Below, in pieces: positions 26,718 to 35,250 of a stretch of DNA of 64,000 nucleotides (position 1 is its first letter; each line of letters begins with the position of its first letter). The translations under genes were made by a program, and so were the position numbers. The notes beneath the pieces are model-generated. The model did not search any database, was not told the DNA's origin, and was given only the letters and a program-made list of their open reading frames with translations. The DNA is from Euryarchaeota archaeon UBA552 (lineage in GTDB: Archaea; Thermoplasmatota; Poseidoniia; Poseidoniales; Thalassarchaeaceae), in assembly GCA_002499585.1 (NCBI GenBank), contig DAMH01000029.1:5969-69968 (forward strand), given 5' to 3'.

Positions 26718-26978
26718 CTAATTATCTTCCATCCGCATGATAAGATCGCTGATAATAGATAGGAAATTGTGTATGTATCCAAAAGCTAATGAGAAACATG
26801 CACCATGAAGGATCATATCAACTTCTGTTGCAGACGAGACCAAACCAGAGTTTGAGATCTCACCGAACTTAATCCACGCGTAGAGAATTCCAAAACTAAA
26901 CCCGCGAGTATACCAATCCGCGACACCCACAGCGACAACCCGGAAACCCTCCCGGCCGGTATAGATTTTGAACCTCAC
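26718..26978 (-). CDS. Possible small membrane protein, 86 aa
   Basis: A minus-strand frame starting at a GTG 12 bases beyond the 3' end of tRNA-Pro and ending 7 bases past the convergent Nudix stop. It encodes two moderately hydrophobic stretches (RGFSFGILYAWIKFGEI and MILHGACFSLAFGYIHNFL) and an acidic end. I recognise no family. It is the only sizeable frame in this otherwise empty 280-base stretch, and base composition resembles that of neighbours. It could be a real small membrane protein or a chance frame. Confidence 0.35.
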   Translation of the reverse strand: MRFKIYTGREGFRVVAVGVADWYTRGFSFGILYAWIKFGEISNSGLVSSATEVDMILHGACFSLAFGYIHNFLSIISDLIMRMEDN

Positions 26979-26990
26979 CTATGGTGGTAA

Positions 26991-27068
26991 TGGTGGGCCT
27001 GCCTGGATTCGAACCAGGGTCAAATGCTCCCAAAGCATCTAGCATAGACCAGACTAACCCACAGGCCC
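26991..27068 (-). tRNA. tRNA-Pro (anticodon UGG), CCA encoded
   Basis: The minus strand folds as a standard cloverleaf. The acceptor stem GGGCCTG pairs with CAGGCCC. The anticodon stem GATGC/GCATT closes the 7-base loop TTTGGGA, giving anticodon TGG. The T arm CCTGG-TTCGAAT-CCAGG is perfect. The discriminator is A, and the 3' CCA is encoded in the DNA at 26993-26991. No intron is present. It reads UGG proline codons. Confidence 0.95.
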
Positions 27069-27110
27069 GTGAGTGTCCTATGCGAGACCATGGTAGAACA
27101 TGAACCTACC

Positions 27111-27446
27111 CTAAGGTTCAAGAAAAATCCACTTGTCTTTCCCCGCCCTACATAGGATGCCATCGTTCTCGGCTTGGTGGATATATCTTTGAATCTCAGA
27201 AAGACTCAATCCAGCTTCATTCATTGTAATCCTGATCTCTTCGTAAAGTATGTTCTTATCGTCCCGGGCGATTATGGAAAGGTGTTTGAGGAACAGTGCC
27301 TTTTTTTCCAATGAACTGGATCCCCGATTTTTATTATGCCGACTAAGCCTTTGTATTATTTCCTGCTGTATTTCCAAAGGAGTATTAGCTTCCATCACTG
27401 CTGTGGCTAAATCCTTCGAATTGTCGTATGTTGACTTAGTAACCAA
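27111..27446 (-). CDS. HTH-type small protein (reading frame extends upstream into a zinc ribbon)
   Basis: With conventional starts the frame begins at TTG 27446 and gives 111 residues. The C-terminal part (YEEIRITMNEAGLSLSEIQR then YIHQAENDGILCRAGKDKW) looks like a winged-helix DNA- or RNA-binding domain. The N-terminal part is helical. The same open frame continues upstream for 48 codons and there encodes a zinc ribbon (see next entry), so the true protein is probably about 145 residues and begins with that ribbon. A ribbon plus winged helix would suit a transcription or replication accessory factor. I cannot name a family. It is encoded 42 bases beyond the tRNA-Pro 5' end. Confidence 0.6.
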   Translation of the reverse strand: MVTKSTYDNSKDLATAVMEANTPLEIQQEIIQRLSRHNKNRGSSSLEKKALFLKHLSIIARDDKNILYEEIRITMNEAGLSLSEIQRYIHQAENDGILCRAGKDKWIFLEP

Positions 27447-27589
27447 ACCATCTTGTGAACCACAAGATGTACAAGTTACTCTTTGTCCTAAAATCCCTCC
27501 TGTGGCATGTCCACAAGTGCATATAGTGAGGATGAATCTTCGGGCCAGGATACCTAATGATAGCGTGAGGTTATTGATAGTTGACTGAC
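27447..27589 (-). other. In-frame zinc-ribbon coding stretch without a standard start codon
   Basis: Upstream of TTG 27446 the frame stays open for 48 codons to a TGA. It encodes RRFILTICTCGHATGG and then RVTCTSCGSQDG, a C-x-C-G-H ... C-x-x-C-G zinc-ribbon pattern that looks like real coding sequence. No ATG, GTG or TTG occurs in this part of the frame. A CTG at 27548 lies just before the ribbon. Alternatively an ATG at about 27597, in another frame (MSLSVNYQ then stop), could have been joined to it by a lost frameshift. Confidence 0.55.
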
Positions 27590-27601
27590 AGGCTCATCTA
27601 T

Positions 27602-27871
27602 ATGCGAAGCATGCCTATGCGAAGGAAGTTAGCCATCGTACTGGCGTCTCTAATTGTCTTGAATTCTGTGATCCGCCTGATCGAAGCTCAAACTGTAACT
27701 ATCTCGTCATGGGGTCTACTTCTGTTAGTTCCGATAGTTCTAGCATTCGGTTTTAGCTATGATGATTCTTCAAAATCTGCTTCTAAAGACGATATGCCCC
27801 AAAATATCATGGGTTCTCAGGCTTACGAAACTGAAGATTTTGTGGAACTCGACGAGGTAGTTGTACTCTAA
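27602..27871 (+). CDS. Small membrane protein, 89 aa
   Basis: A short protein with two hydrophobic helices: KLAIVLASLIVLNSVIRLI, then SSWGLLLLVPIVLAFGFSY. It ends in a hydrophilic acidic tail of about 35 residues. The family is not recognised. Three in-frame ATGs (27602, 27611, 27617) and an upstream TTG (27581) are possible starts; the basic MRSMPMRRK favours 27602. Its stop abuts the convergent aCPSF1 stop. It is divergent from the zinc-ribbon/HTH gene. Confidence 0.6.
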   Translation: MRSMPMRRKLAIVLASLIVLNSVIRLIEAQTVTISSWGLLLLVPIVLAFGFSYDDSSKSASKDDMPQNIMGSQAYETEDFVELDEVVVL

Positions 27872-29791
27872 TCACATTAACCGGATCGTCTCTAGGTTCG
27901 CAGGTGCATGGGTCTGAACCCTGAATGCGTCCCTGAGTCCTTGTCTGAACGCGTTGCATGTCTGAGGGTCTCCATGATGGCAAATAATACGCCTTGGAGT
28001 TGGGTTGAGTGCTTTCACGTAATCCATCAGTTGTTTCCTATCCGAGTGCCCACTGAATCCATCTATAGTGACGACATTGCAGGCTACAGGGATCATGTGT
28101 GTTTGTCCTCGATCAACCATCGGGACCTCGGGATGACCAGATTGTAGTCTCCGCCCCATTGTACCTGATGCTTGATAACCCACGAAGCAAAGTGTATTAT
28201 TAAGCTCCGGTGCCCAATTTCTGAAGTATTCCATTATCGGTCCACCGGTCATCATTCCAGAAGTAGCGAGGACTATACATGGAGATGGATCGTTAATGAT
28301 CGACTCTCTTTGTTCCCTAGAATCTACTTGTTTGAACCATTGCGAGTTGAATGGGTTCTCATCGCCACCTCTGAGGACTTGTTTTCTCAGATCCCTGTTT
28401 AGATAATCTGGGTGACTGGCGTGAATGGCGGTCGCCTCTGATATCATACCGTCTAACCAAACGGTGACAGGCGTAACATCACCGCTCTTGAACAGTTGAT
28501 CAATCGCCAGCATAACTTCTTGTGACCGACCAACAGCAAATACAGGGCAAAATACCTTGCCGCTACGTGATACTGCAAGCCGTATCAGGTCTTGGATCTC
28601 ATGTGTGGCATCAGTTCGGTTTGGTTGGAAATCTTGAGGGCCACCATATGTTGACTCTATTACGAGGGTATCTGCTTTAGGAAATCTGACTGTGGCAGCA
28701 TCGAAAAGCCATGATTTCTCGTATTTTATGTCTCCCGAGAATAGGAGTCGGTGTTCGTTGCTGCCTTCTCCTATTTGCATGTAAACGGAGGATGACCCCA
28801 ATATGTGACCCGCGTTTTCCAAGGAGATTTTTATGTCTGGGGCTATGTCGGTCTTCTCTCCATGTCCAATGTCCACCACGTGTTTGATGCATTCCTGTAT
28901 GTCTGCTTTGGAGTATGGGGGGTCTGATCCTTCAGCCTGTGAGACTTTGATGTAGTCTATTTGCAATAAAGTCATCAAATCTCTAGTAGGTGGTGTGCAG
29001 TAAACAGGTCCCCTGTAGCCATACCTGAAAAGTACGGGGAGCATCGCTATATGGTCTACATGAGCATGCGTGATCACAACGGCATCTATGTTGTCTAGAG
29101 GTAGCAGCTCAGGTGCGGTGAAGAATGGCTGTACTTCATTCCTGTTGGTAGTCGGTTTTGCGCCAACATCTACCAAGACTTTTGATTCGTTGGTCGTAAC
29201 AAGATGCATTGCTCTACCAACCTCCCTGTATGACCCCAGAGCTGTGATCCTAGCCCATGATTGACCTGGTCTTTTAGGCCTGTAGATTCTAGTCCCAAAC
29301 TTCCTCATTAGGGCCCTTCTTTCATCTGCCATTTCTCGCCGATATCTTCGAATGTCATGCTGCGTCCTACTTTCAAAAGCGGGAGCTCTGGCTACGTTCA
29401 CTAGCCAACCAATGTCGTCTCTGAGCGATTGTATGACGGAACCTTTTGGCCCTACAGCTGAAGTTGGATCGTCACATTCAATGGTCACTTCTGATAAAGC
29501 AGGATCAATGAATACGTTCCTCACTTGGGCTTCATCCGGTATTATTTCCATTATTCTCTGCTCAACTTTATTTTCGTCGAGAAGGAGGTCAGGATGTGGT
29601 CTGATCACCACACGTCTCTTGATGGATTTAGCGATTCTGACAGTCAAACTCTCACCACCTCCTCTGCCAAACGCTTGTGGATTTCTTGTGATGATAGATA
29701 TCGACCCTGCTTCGACGTCTATTTCATAATCAAGGTTATCAGGTATCATCTTGTCTATTTTCTTTTTGACTTCATTTAATGTAAGTCGCAT
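27872..29791 (-). CDS. Beta-CASP ribonuclease aCPSF1 (FttA)
   Basis: A 639-residue archaeal CPSF homologue. In archaea this protein acts as an endo/5'-3' exoribonuclease and transcription termination factor. The N-terminal 150 residues form the KH-type RNA-binding region, with SAVGPKGSVIQSLRDDIGW. The metallo-beta-lactamase core has THAHVDHIAMLP (HxHxDH) and NAGHILGSSSVY, then SGDIKYE, and the beta-CASP domain has ESTYGG and CPVFAVGRSQEVML. Late motifs are ATSGMMTGGPIMEYF and GFSGHSD. Start and length match the family. It lies 71 bases downstream of psmB on the same strand, so the two may be co-transcribed. Confidence 0.95.
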   Translation of the reverse strand: MRLTLNEVKKKIDKMIPDNLDYEIDVEAGSISIITRNPQAFGRGGGESLTVRIAKSIKRRVVIRPHPDLLLDENKVEQRIMEIIPDEAQVRNVFIDPALSEVTIECDDPTSAVGPKGSVIQSLRDDIGWLVNVARAPAFESRTQHDIRRYRREMADERRALMRKFGTRIYRPKRPGQSWARITALGSYREVGRAMHLVTTNESKVLVDVGAKPTTNRNEVQPFFTAPELLPLDNIDAVVITHAHVDHIAMLPVLFRYGYRGPVYCTPPTRDLMTLLQIDYIKVSQAEGSDPPYSKADIQECIKHVVDIGHGEKTDIAPDIKISLENAGHILGSSSVYMQIGEGSNEHRLLFSGDIKYEKSWLFDAATVRFPKADTLVIESTYGGPQDFQPNRTDATHEIQDLIRLAVSRSGKVFCPVFAVGRSQEVMLAIDQLFKSGDVTPVTVWLDGMISEATAIHASHPDYLNRDLRKQVLRGGDENPFNSQWFKQVDSREQRESIINDPSPCIVLATSGMMTGGPIMEYFRNWAPELNNTLCFVGYQASGTMGRRLQSGHPEVPMVDRGQTHMIPVACNVVTIDGFSGHSDRKQLMDYVKALNPTPRRIICHHGDPQTCNAFRQGLRDAFRVQTHAPANLETIRLM

Positions 29792-29862
29792 AGTTGCACC
29801 TCGCGTTTCCTCGGGCTGGAAGGGTCAAACTTCGGTGGGCTTCGGCCCGGGAATGTTAAATT

Positions 29863-30489
29863 TCAGAGGGAGGAGAGGACTTTCTCTAACTCATCGTCTG
29901 TAAGCTGCCTGTATCCGTTTTCCATAGTGATCACTGCTAGATCCATACCGTTTCCACTAGCACTATCTCGCTGTGCGGATGCTAGAAGTGCCTTTGCGGC
30001 TAGGGCAGTGGCTTGTGACTCTGACATTTCTGGTGAGAATTGATCTTCCAAAACTCCATACATGAAAGGGCTGCCTGATCCGGTGGCACAATAGAGATCT
30101 GGTATCGATCCTCCGGCTGAGTCAATGCTGTAAACACTTGAACCGGTTTCGTCAACTCCAACAATTAGCAGCTGTACGTAATGAGGCCTCCCTACTAGGA
30201 TATTGGCCGTCAAAGTGGCTGCTCCACGGACAGTCATAGGCGTGTTCCTTTTGAGTTCGTACAGGGAGAGTTCTGCGGCCAACATTCTAGCGAGTGATTG
30301 TGCATGTCCGACCAAGCCAGCGGTCGTCAACGCAATACGTCCGGATATTTTGAATAGCTTTTTCACATTCTTGTTAGCTATGAAATTACCCATCGTGGCT
30401 CTATGATCGGCACCAACGATTACTCCTCCGTCGAAAGTGATGCCTACGGTGCTGGTTCCAGTTTTCATAGCCTCCGTTTGAACCGACAT
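29863..30489 (-). CDS. psmB: Proteasome subunit beta
   Basis: A 208-residue catalytic subunit of the 20S proteasome. A short propeptide (residues 1 to about 11, ending KTG) precedes the mature N-terminal threonine in TSTVGI. The catalytic Lys equivalent lies in the NVKKLFKI region, and SIDSAGGS followed by YCATGSGSPFMYGVLE matches the conserved core. A SAQRDSASGNGMDLAVI segment also matches. The enzyme degrades unfolded proteins in an ATPase-gated chamber. The alpha subunit is not in the window. The gene is divergent from sepF with about 110 bases between. Confidence 0.96.
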   Translation of the reverse strand: MSVQTEAMKTGTSTVGITFDGGVIVGADHRATMGNFIANKNVKKLFKISGRIALTTAGLVGHAQSLARMLAAELSLYELKRNTPMTVRGAATLTANILVGRPHYVQLLIVGVDETGSSVYSIDSAGGSIPDLYCATGSGSPFMYGVLEDQFSPEMSESQATALAAKALLASAQRDSASGNGMDLAVITMENGYRQLTDDELEKVLSSL

Positions 30490-30601
30490 CTAATCACCAG
30501 CGTGTATTGACCGCTGGCCCTTGACCATGGGGCCCCCTTATGAAGCCATTTGGACAATCTCCATGCGATTACATAAAGTCCTAGTGAGTGCAAGATACAC
30601 C

Positions 30602-30961
30602 ATGGCCAATGAAGAGAATGCGACCGTGGGCCCCGGGGGTCTTCGAGGCGGATCGCATTTTCACGACATGGGGGGCCTCTACCCTGATGCCCCTATACCC
30701 TCAGAAGGTGGAATAGTTTTGCGCAATGCGATAATTGACGGGCCAGACGGCTTACCTCAGATCATGGACTGGGTCGCCCAAGGAGACATGATTATCCTGG
30801 ATCTCTCGTCCATCATAGACAATCCAGATCGTGTGAAGAAGATCGTGGAACCCCTCATCCAATTAGTTGAGAAGCAAATTGGCGGGGAGATTTTTAATTT
30901 TAGCAAAAAAAGGCTACTTGTCTTGCCTCCGACCCACACTGCAGTCACAAACGGGGTCTGA
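30602..30961 (+). CDS. sepF: Cell division protein SepF
   Basis: A 119-residue protein of the SepF/DUF552 family, the membrane anchor of FtsZ in many archaea. The C-terminal domain has IVLRNAIIDGPDGLPQIMDW then VAQGDMIILDLSSI and GGEIFNFSKKRLLVLPP, which fits the compact alpha/beta SepF fold. ATG 30602 (MANEEN) is preferred; the frame continues upstream but that part is not conserved-looking. The N terminus lacks an obvious strong amphipathic membrane helix. An ftsZ-family gene is also in the window at 62-63 kb. It is followed at 3 bases by the ZPR1-domain gene. Confidence 0.87.
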   Translation: MANEENATVGPGGLRGGSHFHDMGGLYPDAPIPSEGGIVLRNAIIDGPDGLPQIMDWVAQGDMIILDLSSIIDNPDRVKKIVEPLIQLVEKQIGGEIFNFSKKRLLVLPPTHTAVTNGV

Positions 30962-30964
30962 GAA

Positions 30965-31558
30965 TTGGACACTATCATCGAACAGTCATGCCCCTCATGC
31001 AGCGACCCTTCGTCAGTGAAAATGTCAGTCAACACACATGAGATTCCATATTTTGGAGAACACACCGAGCTCACATTAAGCTGTTCAAAGTGTGGCTGGA
31101 AGATTACTGATTTTATCGCTGGAGAGGCTAAAATTCCTTCCATATGGACGATTTCTGTCTCTCCTCAAACAGCAGACGCTAGGGTTGTCAGATCCTCCTC
31201 GGGCACGGTCAGGATCAAAGAGCTTGATATTGAAGTAGAGCCTGGTATTTCTTCTGATGGTTACGTCACAAATGTCGAGGGCGTGATCAATCGGTTGGTC
31301 GGGGTGATCCAGATGTTGAGGAGGCAGGCTCACGATGATAGTGACCAACTTGCATTCGATTCCTGCGATGAGTATATCCAAAGACTGACTGGAAGCGTCA
31401 ATGGAACGTCTGAGGAGCTGACTTTGGCGGTGTTGGACCCTCTGGGCCATTCCATGATCTTACATGAAACCGCCATTCGAGAAGATCTGGAGTCGAGTGA
31501 CCTGGAAAATCTGAGTCTTGGTCCATCCATTCCGGTCTTTGATGCATCAGATTTCTAG
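30965..31558 (+). CDS. ZPR1 zinc-finger domain protein
   Basis: A 197-residue single-domain ZPR1 protein. The zinc finger is CPSC (C9, C12) and CSKC (C40, C43), with HEIPYFGEHTELTLSCSKCG matching the family. Then comes the beta-rich region with SGTVRIKELDIEVEPG and the segment GVINRL. The eukaryotic relative binds elongation factor EF1A; the archaeal role is not established. The start is TTG at 30965, three bases after the sepF stop, and no ATG exists before the zinc finger. The 3' end overlaps the convergent trpS by 4 bases. Confidence 0.88.
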   Translation: MDTIIEQSCPSCSDPSSVKMSVNTHEIPYFGEHTELTLSCSKCGWKITDFIAGEAKIPSIWTISVSPQTADARVVRSSSGTVRIKELDIEVEPGISSDGYVTNVEGVINRLVGVIQMLRRQAHDDSDQLAFDSCDEYIQRLTGSVNGTSEELTLAVLDPLGHSMILHETAIREDLESSDLENLSLGPSIPVFDASDF

Positions 31559-32940
31559 CTCTGAATGGCATCATCTGCTAGAAAATCCGATATTTTGTCT
31601 GACCATTGAGCCCTTTTTTCAGTGAGTTCGTTCATCCAAATCTCGGCTTGTTGTGCACATAATTTTTTCATTTCCCCCGCCAAGATCTTTCCGGAGGTGT
31701 AATCTTTGGCTATCTTTGTCAGTTCTGCGTCATCTTTCTCGAAGAAGAATTTTAGATATTGAAATGCGACGTCAGTCTCTAGATCACCGCCCAACCTTCG
31801 ATGCTCCTCCACCGTTGATTTACCACCGCTGTGGGCCTTCATTATTTTCCGCTTCATAGTTTCTATACTCTCGTTTAGGAAGATTGTTGTCTCCGGTTTC
31901 GAGGAAGACATCTTGCCCCCATCCAAACCAATGGCGAATTTGTGATAGGAAGATGATGGCGGCAACAGACCTATTCCGCCTAGTTCACGCTCTAACTTAC
32001 ACAATTCTAGTCTGAGATCATTCACGTCATGAGCTGTGCCAGCATGTATAGTGATCGTACCGTGTTTTGGATTAGTCTGGATATCTGAGAACCCCATTGA
32101 GGAAACTAAATGTTCTATCTTGCTTATGATTTTACTCCTCTCAGACTTATCCACGCTGAGGTTCTGTTTGACTCCAAAGGCTCTGTGGTTCTCAGGTTGT
32201 ATGCTAAGTGAAATTAGTATCCCACCGTTCTTGCTTTTACGGACATTGAACCATTGGGATTTGGAGACAATATCTCTTGTCAGTCGTATGTGGGGGTCTT
32301 GATCGACCCCAACCGGCACTACTACAGGTCTTAAACCTCCAAATTTATCCAGCATAGGATGCAATATATCGCCTACTTGAACTAGCGGTGCTTGTACATG
32401 GGCCAGGTTAGTATTTCCCTCGAAACCGTATATTGATCCCAACTCGGAGAGATTTGTCCGCCTCCCCAAAGTGAAACCCAACCTTTGCACTTCTGGCCTA
32501 CTGCTTTGGAAGTAGACACTGGTTTTTTCCGGATCTAAACCCATAGCAGCGTAATTCGAGACATATTCTTCAAGAGCAACCTGTCGACCTTTTTCAAGCG
32601 GGACTGCTCTGGTGGCAAGGGACTCTAAATCAGCCACAGCTACAGTGACATCTGCACCTAGGGACTGGTACCATTTGGCTTGTTCAATCACCATCGTGTG
32701 ACCTAGATGCATCTTACCCGATGGCATCAAACCAGTTAATACTCCAAATGGACTACCTCGTCGGTTGGCATGCATTATCACATCAAGATCCCGATGGGCA
32801 AAAATCAAACCTCGCGTGTGGAGCATGCCTGGATTGGATAAATCCTCTAAATTAATCCCATCAAGGCCAAATCTGGATGATACTCGATCGTAGTTAGTAT
32901 CATGATCTGACCCCCAAGGGTCTATCCTACTGTTGTCCAT
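31555..32940 (-). CDS. trpS: Tryptophan--tRNA ligase, archaeal type
   Basis: A 461-residue class I synthetase for tRNA-Trp. The HIGH-type motif is MPSGKMHLGH, and the lysine loop is KMSSSKPET. VVPVGVDQDPHIRLTRDIV is the conserved substrate-binding segment of TrpRS, and LMPSGKMHLGHTMV is its N-terminal core. The N-terminal extension (about 60 residues, with SRFGLDGINLEDL) is typical of archaeal/eukaryotic TrpRS. ATG 32940 fits. It is divergent from the saccharopine-dehydrogenase-like gene. Confidence 0.94.
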   Translation of the reverse strand: MDNSRIDPWGSDHDTNYDRVSSRFGLDGINLEDLSNPGMLHTRGLIFAHRDLDVIMHANRRGSPFGVLTGLMPSGKMHLGHTMVIEQAKWYQSLGADVTVAVADLESLATRAVPLEKGRQVALEEYVSNYAAMGLDPEKTSVYFQSSRPEVQRLGFTLGRRTNLSELGSIYGFEGNTNLAHVQAPLVQVGDILHPMLDKFGGLRPVVVPVGVDQDPHIRLTRDIVSKSQWFNVRKSKNGGILISLSIQPENHRAFGVKQNLSVDKSERSKIISKIEHLVSSMGFSDIQTNPKHGTITIHAGTAHDVNDLRLELCKLERELGGIGLLPPSSSYHKFAIGLDGGKMSSSKPETTIFLNESIETMKRKIMKAHSGGKSTVEEHRRLGGDLETDVAFQYLKFFFEKDDAELTKIAKDYTSGKILAGEMKKLCAQQAEIWMNELTEKRAQWSDKISDFLADDAIQS

Positions 32941-33026
32941 AGGGTACCGGTGACATCATCTGGCAATCAAGCCTTTGACTGATGGTACTGTTTAAGTTCT
33001 AAAACTCCAACCTAATTCAGATAGCC

Positions 33027-34094
33027 ATGGTTGCGTTCCACTGCCTCGGGACTGGATTGGTTGGGTCGTACGTCGCAAGATACTTGTCAAATAAGGGTTA
33101 TGAGGTACATGCCTACGATCGTGATCTAGGAAGGATATCGAGGGAAAAAAATGTAATTCTGCATCATGTTGAAGAGGGTATTTCTCCTCATGATTGTATC
33201 GACTCTCCCGAGAATGGTATAGTTATCAATATGCTACCGGGATCCATTGGATACGCCTCCACTAGCGCTCTTCTGGAGAAGCCTACTAAGATAATCGACC
33301 TGTCTTTTTGCAGGTCAACCCCAGAGAATGACGATGAAAGGGCCGTGCAAAACGGTTCTACAGTCCTGTGGGATGTTGGTATAGCGCCCGGGTTCTCTAA
33401 CATGTTGGTAAAGTATGCCGATGATGTGATGGGTCCACTGAAGGAAGCGAAGATTTGGGTTGGAGGGAATCCCACAGTACCAACTGGAAAATGGAAATAC
33501 ATGGCCCCGTTTTCACCCAGTGACGTTATCGAAGAATACATTCGGCCTGCCAGAGTCATTAGAGAAGGGGACAGGGCAGTACTACCAGCACTGTCAGAAA
33601 GGCATTTTGTAGAGGTTAGCGGAACTGGTGAGATGGAAGCATTTCTTACAGATGGGTTACGTTCGTTGATTACAACCGTGGAGGTTCAAAAAATGTCCGA
33701 ATATACAGTGAGGTGGCCCGGGCATATCCAATGTTTCATCGATATGCGCGAGAATGGTAGCTTAGATCATGATGAGTTAATTTCCTCTTGGGAGTACGAT
33801 AGTGAGGTGGCGGAATTCACCTGGCTAAAGGTCTCTGTGGAATCTGAAAAGGGTGAAGTCATGGAATGGAATCTGAGGGATGACGGGGGCAAAGATGGTC
33901 ATTCTATGGCGAGGACCACGGGCCTTGTTACATCAGTCTGCGCAGAGGCATGGATTGAAGATTCAACCTTGCTTTCCTTCGGTGTTCATCCCCCTGAGAG
34001 TCTATCTCACAGAGTGGCAAAAAGAGTGATCCAGGTTATGAGGGATCGGGGAATCGTAATTAGCGGCCCTGACATAATACCCGTTCATAGTTGA
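33027..34094 (+). CDS. Saccharopine dehydrogenase-like oxidoreductase
   Basis: A 355-residue NAD(P)-dependent enzyme of the saccharopine/lysine 6-dehydrogenase family. The Rossmann motif is GTGLVGSYVARYL (residues 8-20), and YEVHAYDRD marks the end of beta-2. VLWDVGIAPGFSNMLV is a strongly conserved catalytic-domain segment in this family, and the C-terminal half contains EVSGTGEMEAFLTDGLRSL. Possible reactions are lysine 6-oxidation or saccharopine cleavage; the sequence alone does not decide. A TTTAAGTT element about 36 bases upstream may be the TATA box. It overlaps a convergent surface-protein gene by 10 bases. Confidence 0.82.
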   Translation: MVAFHCLGTGLVGSYVARYLSNKGYEVHAYDRDLGRISREKNVILHHVEEGISPHDCIDSPENGIVINMLPGSIGYASTSALLEKPTKIIDLSFCRSTPENDDERAVQNGSTVLWDVGIAPGFSNMLVKYADDVMGPLKEAKIWVGGNPTVPTGKWKYMAPFSPSDVIEEYIRPARVIREGDRAVLPALSERHFVEVSGTGEMEAFLTDGLRSLITTVEVQKMSEYTVRWPGHIQCFIDMRENGSLDHDELISSWEYDSEVAEFTWLKVSVESEKGEVMEWNLRDDGGKDGHSMARTTGLVTSVCAEAWIEDSTLLSFGVHPPESLSHRVAKRVIQVMRDRGIVISGPDIIPVHS

Positions 34095-35170
34095 TCTCTG
34101 GCAATAACCCACCGGATCGCAAGTGGTGTGGCAATGAGAATACCTAGAGCTAGGAGTGGAAGTACGAGTGTCTTGTCTGGTATCTTTGATTGTTCTATCA
34201 ACCAAGTGAACCTAAGAGGAGTATCCCTAAAATCCTGACTCCATTCCCTCATATTTGTTGTGTGGTGCCCCGCGATCGTCAGTCCCTTCTCTAGACCGTT
34301 GAACACAGATGCGGAGTAGTTCAGTGAATCCGTGTTATTTATTGTAAAAGTCACGGATTCGGATTTTGGTATCGTAAGATAAAGCTGCCCAGAAGTATCT
34401 AGTCTGTATCCTGGTTTGAGATTACGATCGCCTTCACCAAGTGGAGGATACTGGACATTGGACCATTCTAGTTCGAAGGAATCGCCAATACCGTCGATGA
34501 CTACTGTTCCGGGTGTGCGCCACATCCCATCGTAATGATTGGTGAATGTGATAGAGCCGCTTGATTCAGAGGAATTTATGGAAAGTGAGGCCTCCTCATG
34601 TGTGGTCCATTCCCCCCAAGTGGTGAACCAGTAATCCTGCGAGACCAGCCATTCCACGAGTCCTCGGTCTCTTCTGATATTCATGTCATCGATTCTTGCG
34701 ATCCAATACATGGAAACCAGGTTTCCTGCTGGAACTTCCTCAATTAGGGATTGGTCTGAAAGCCCAGATTCGATCGAGCCACCATTTCTCGAGATACTGG
34801 TTAGCCTCTGGTCATCTGTCTGAGATTGGTCCCCAATAATTGAAAAGCCGTTGTCAACCAATTCATCGGCTAATTTGTCCGATAAAGCGCCCTCAGGAAT
34901 GGCGTATGATAGCAGGTTTGGCCCCCATCTTGAGGCATTTATCCTTGAAGATACATAGGATTTGCATGCACTGACCACTGTGATATCTAACCGTGGATCA
35001 ACATCCTCCAGACCATGGCAACCAAATTCATCGCCCTTCAACAACAATTCTGGGCCGATGACGTTCTCCAACCATGTGTCCTCCCGATATTCTGCAGCTA
35101 CAGGCGGTGCGGTTACAGATAGTAACATCAGCACGACTCCGACCGTCAGTATTCTAGGGGGTCGATCCAC
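34085..35170 (-). CDS. Secreted, C-terminally anchored protein of unknown function
   Basis: A 361-residue protein beginning with a signal peptide (ILTVGVVLMLLSVTAPPVAA). The ectodomain shows two cysteines (FGCHGLED and VSACKSY) and an alpha/beta part up to about residue 170. A beta-sandwich part follows (SSESSGSITFTNHYDGMW). Near the C terminus is a transmembrane helix (LVLPLLALGILIATPLAI) followed by RWVIARDQL. No enzymatic motif or known family is recognised. GTG 35170 is the start. It is probably anchored on the outer face of the membrane, like the proteins at 15 kb and 18 kb. Confidence 0.75.
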   Translation of the reverse strand: MDRPPRILTVGVVLMLLSVTAPPVAAEYREDTWLENVIGPELLLKGDEFGCHGLEDVDPRLDITVVSACKSYVSSRINASRWGPNLLSYAIPEGALSDKLADELVDNGFSIIGDQSQTDDQRLTSISRNGGSIESGLSDQSLIEEVPAGNLVSMYWIARIDDMNIRRDRGLVEWLVSQDYWFTTWGEWTTHEEASLSINSSESSGSITFTNHYDGMWRTPGTVVIDGIGDSFELEWSNVQYPPLGEGDRNLKPGYRLDTSGQLYLTIPKSESVTFTINNTDSLNYSASVFNGLEKGLTIAGHHTTNMREWSQDFRDTPLRFTWLIEQSKIPDKTLVLPLLALGILIATPLAIRWVIARDQL

Positions 35171-35250
35171 ATTCTATCGGTGACGATCATGGGTCAAGAA
35201 GGCTTGTGCCATAAAAAGCATCAAATCAGACTCGAATTTCCCTAGATGCA

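Noticed and set aside
29837..29848. GGGC-TTCG-GCCC hairpin between psmB and aCPSF1, considered as a terminator or regulatory stem.
   Set aside because: The UUCG loop is on the plus strand, while both genes are on minus; the stem is only 4 bp and no T-tract follows.
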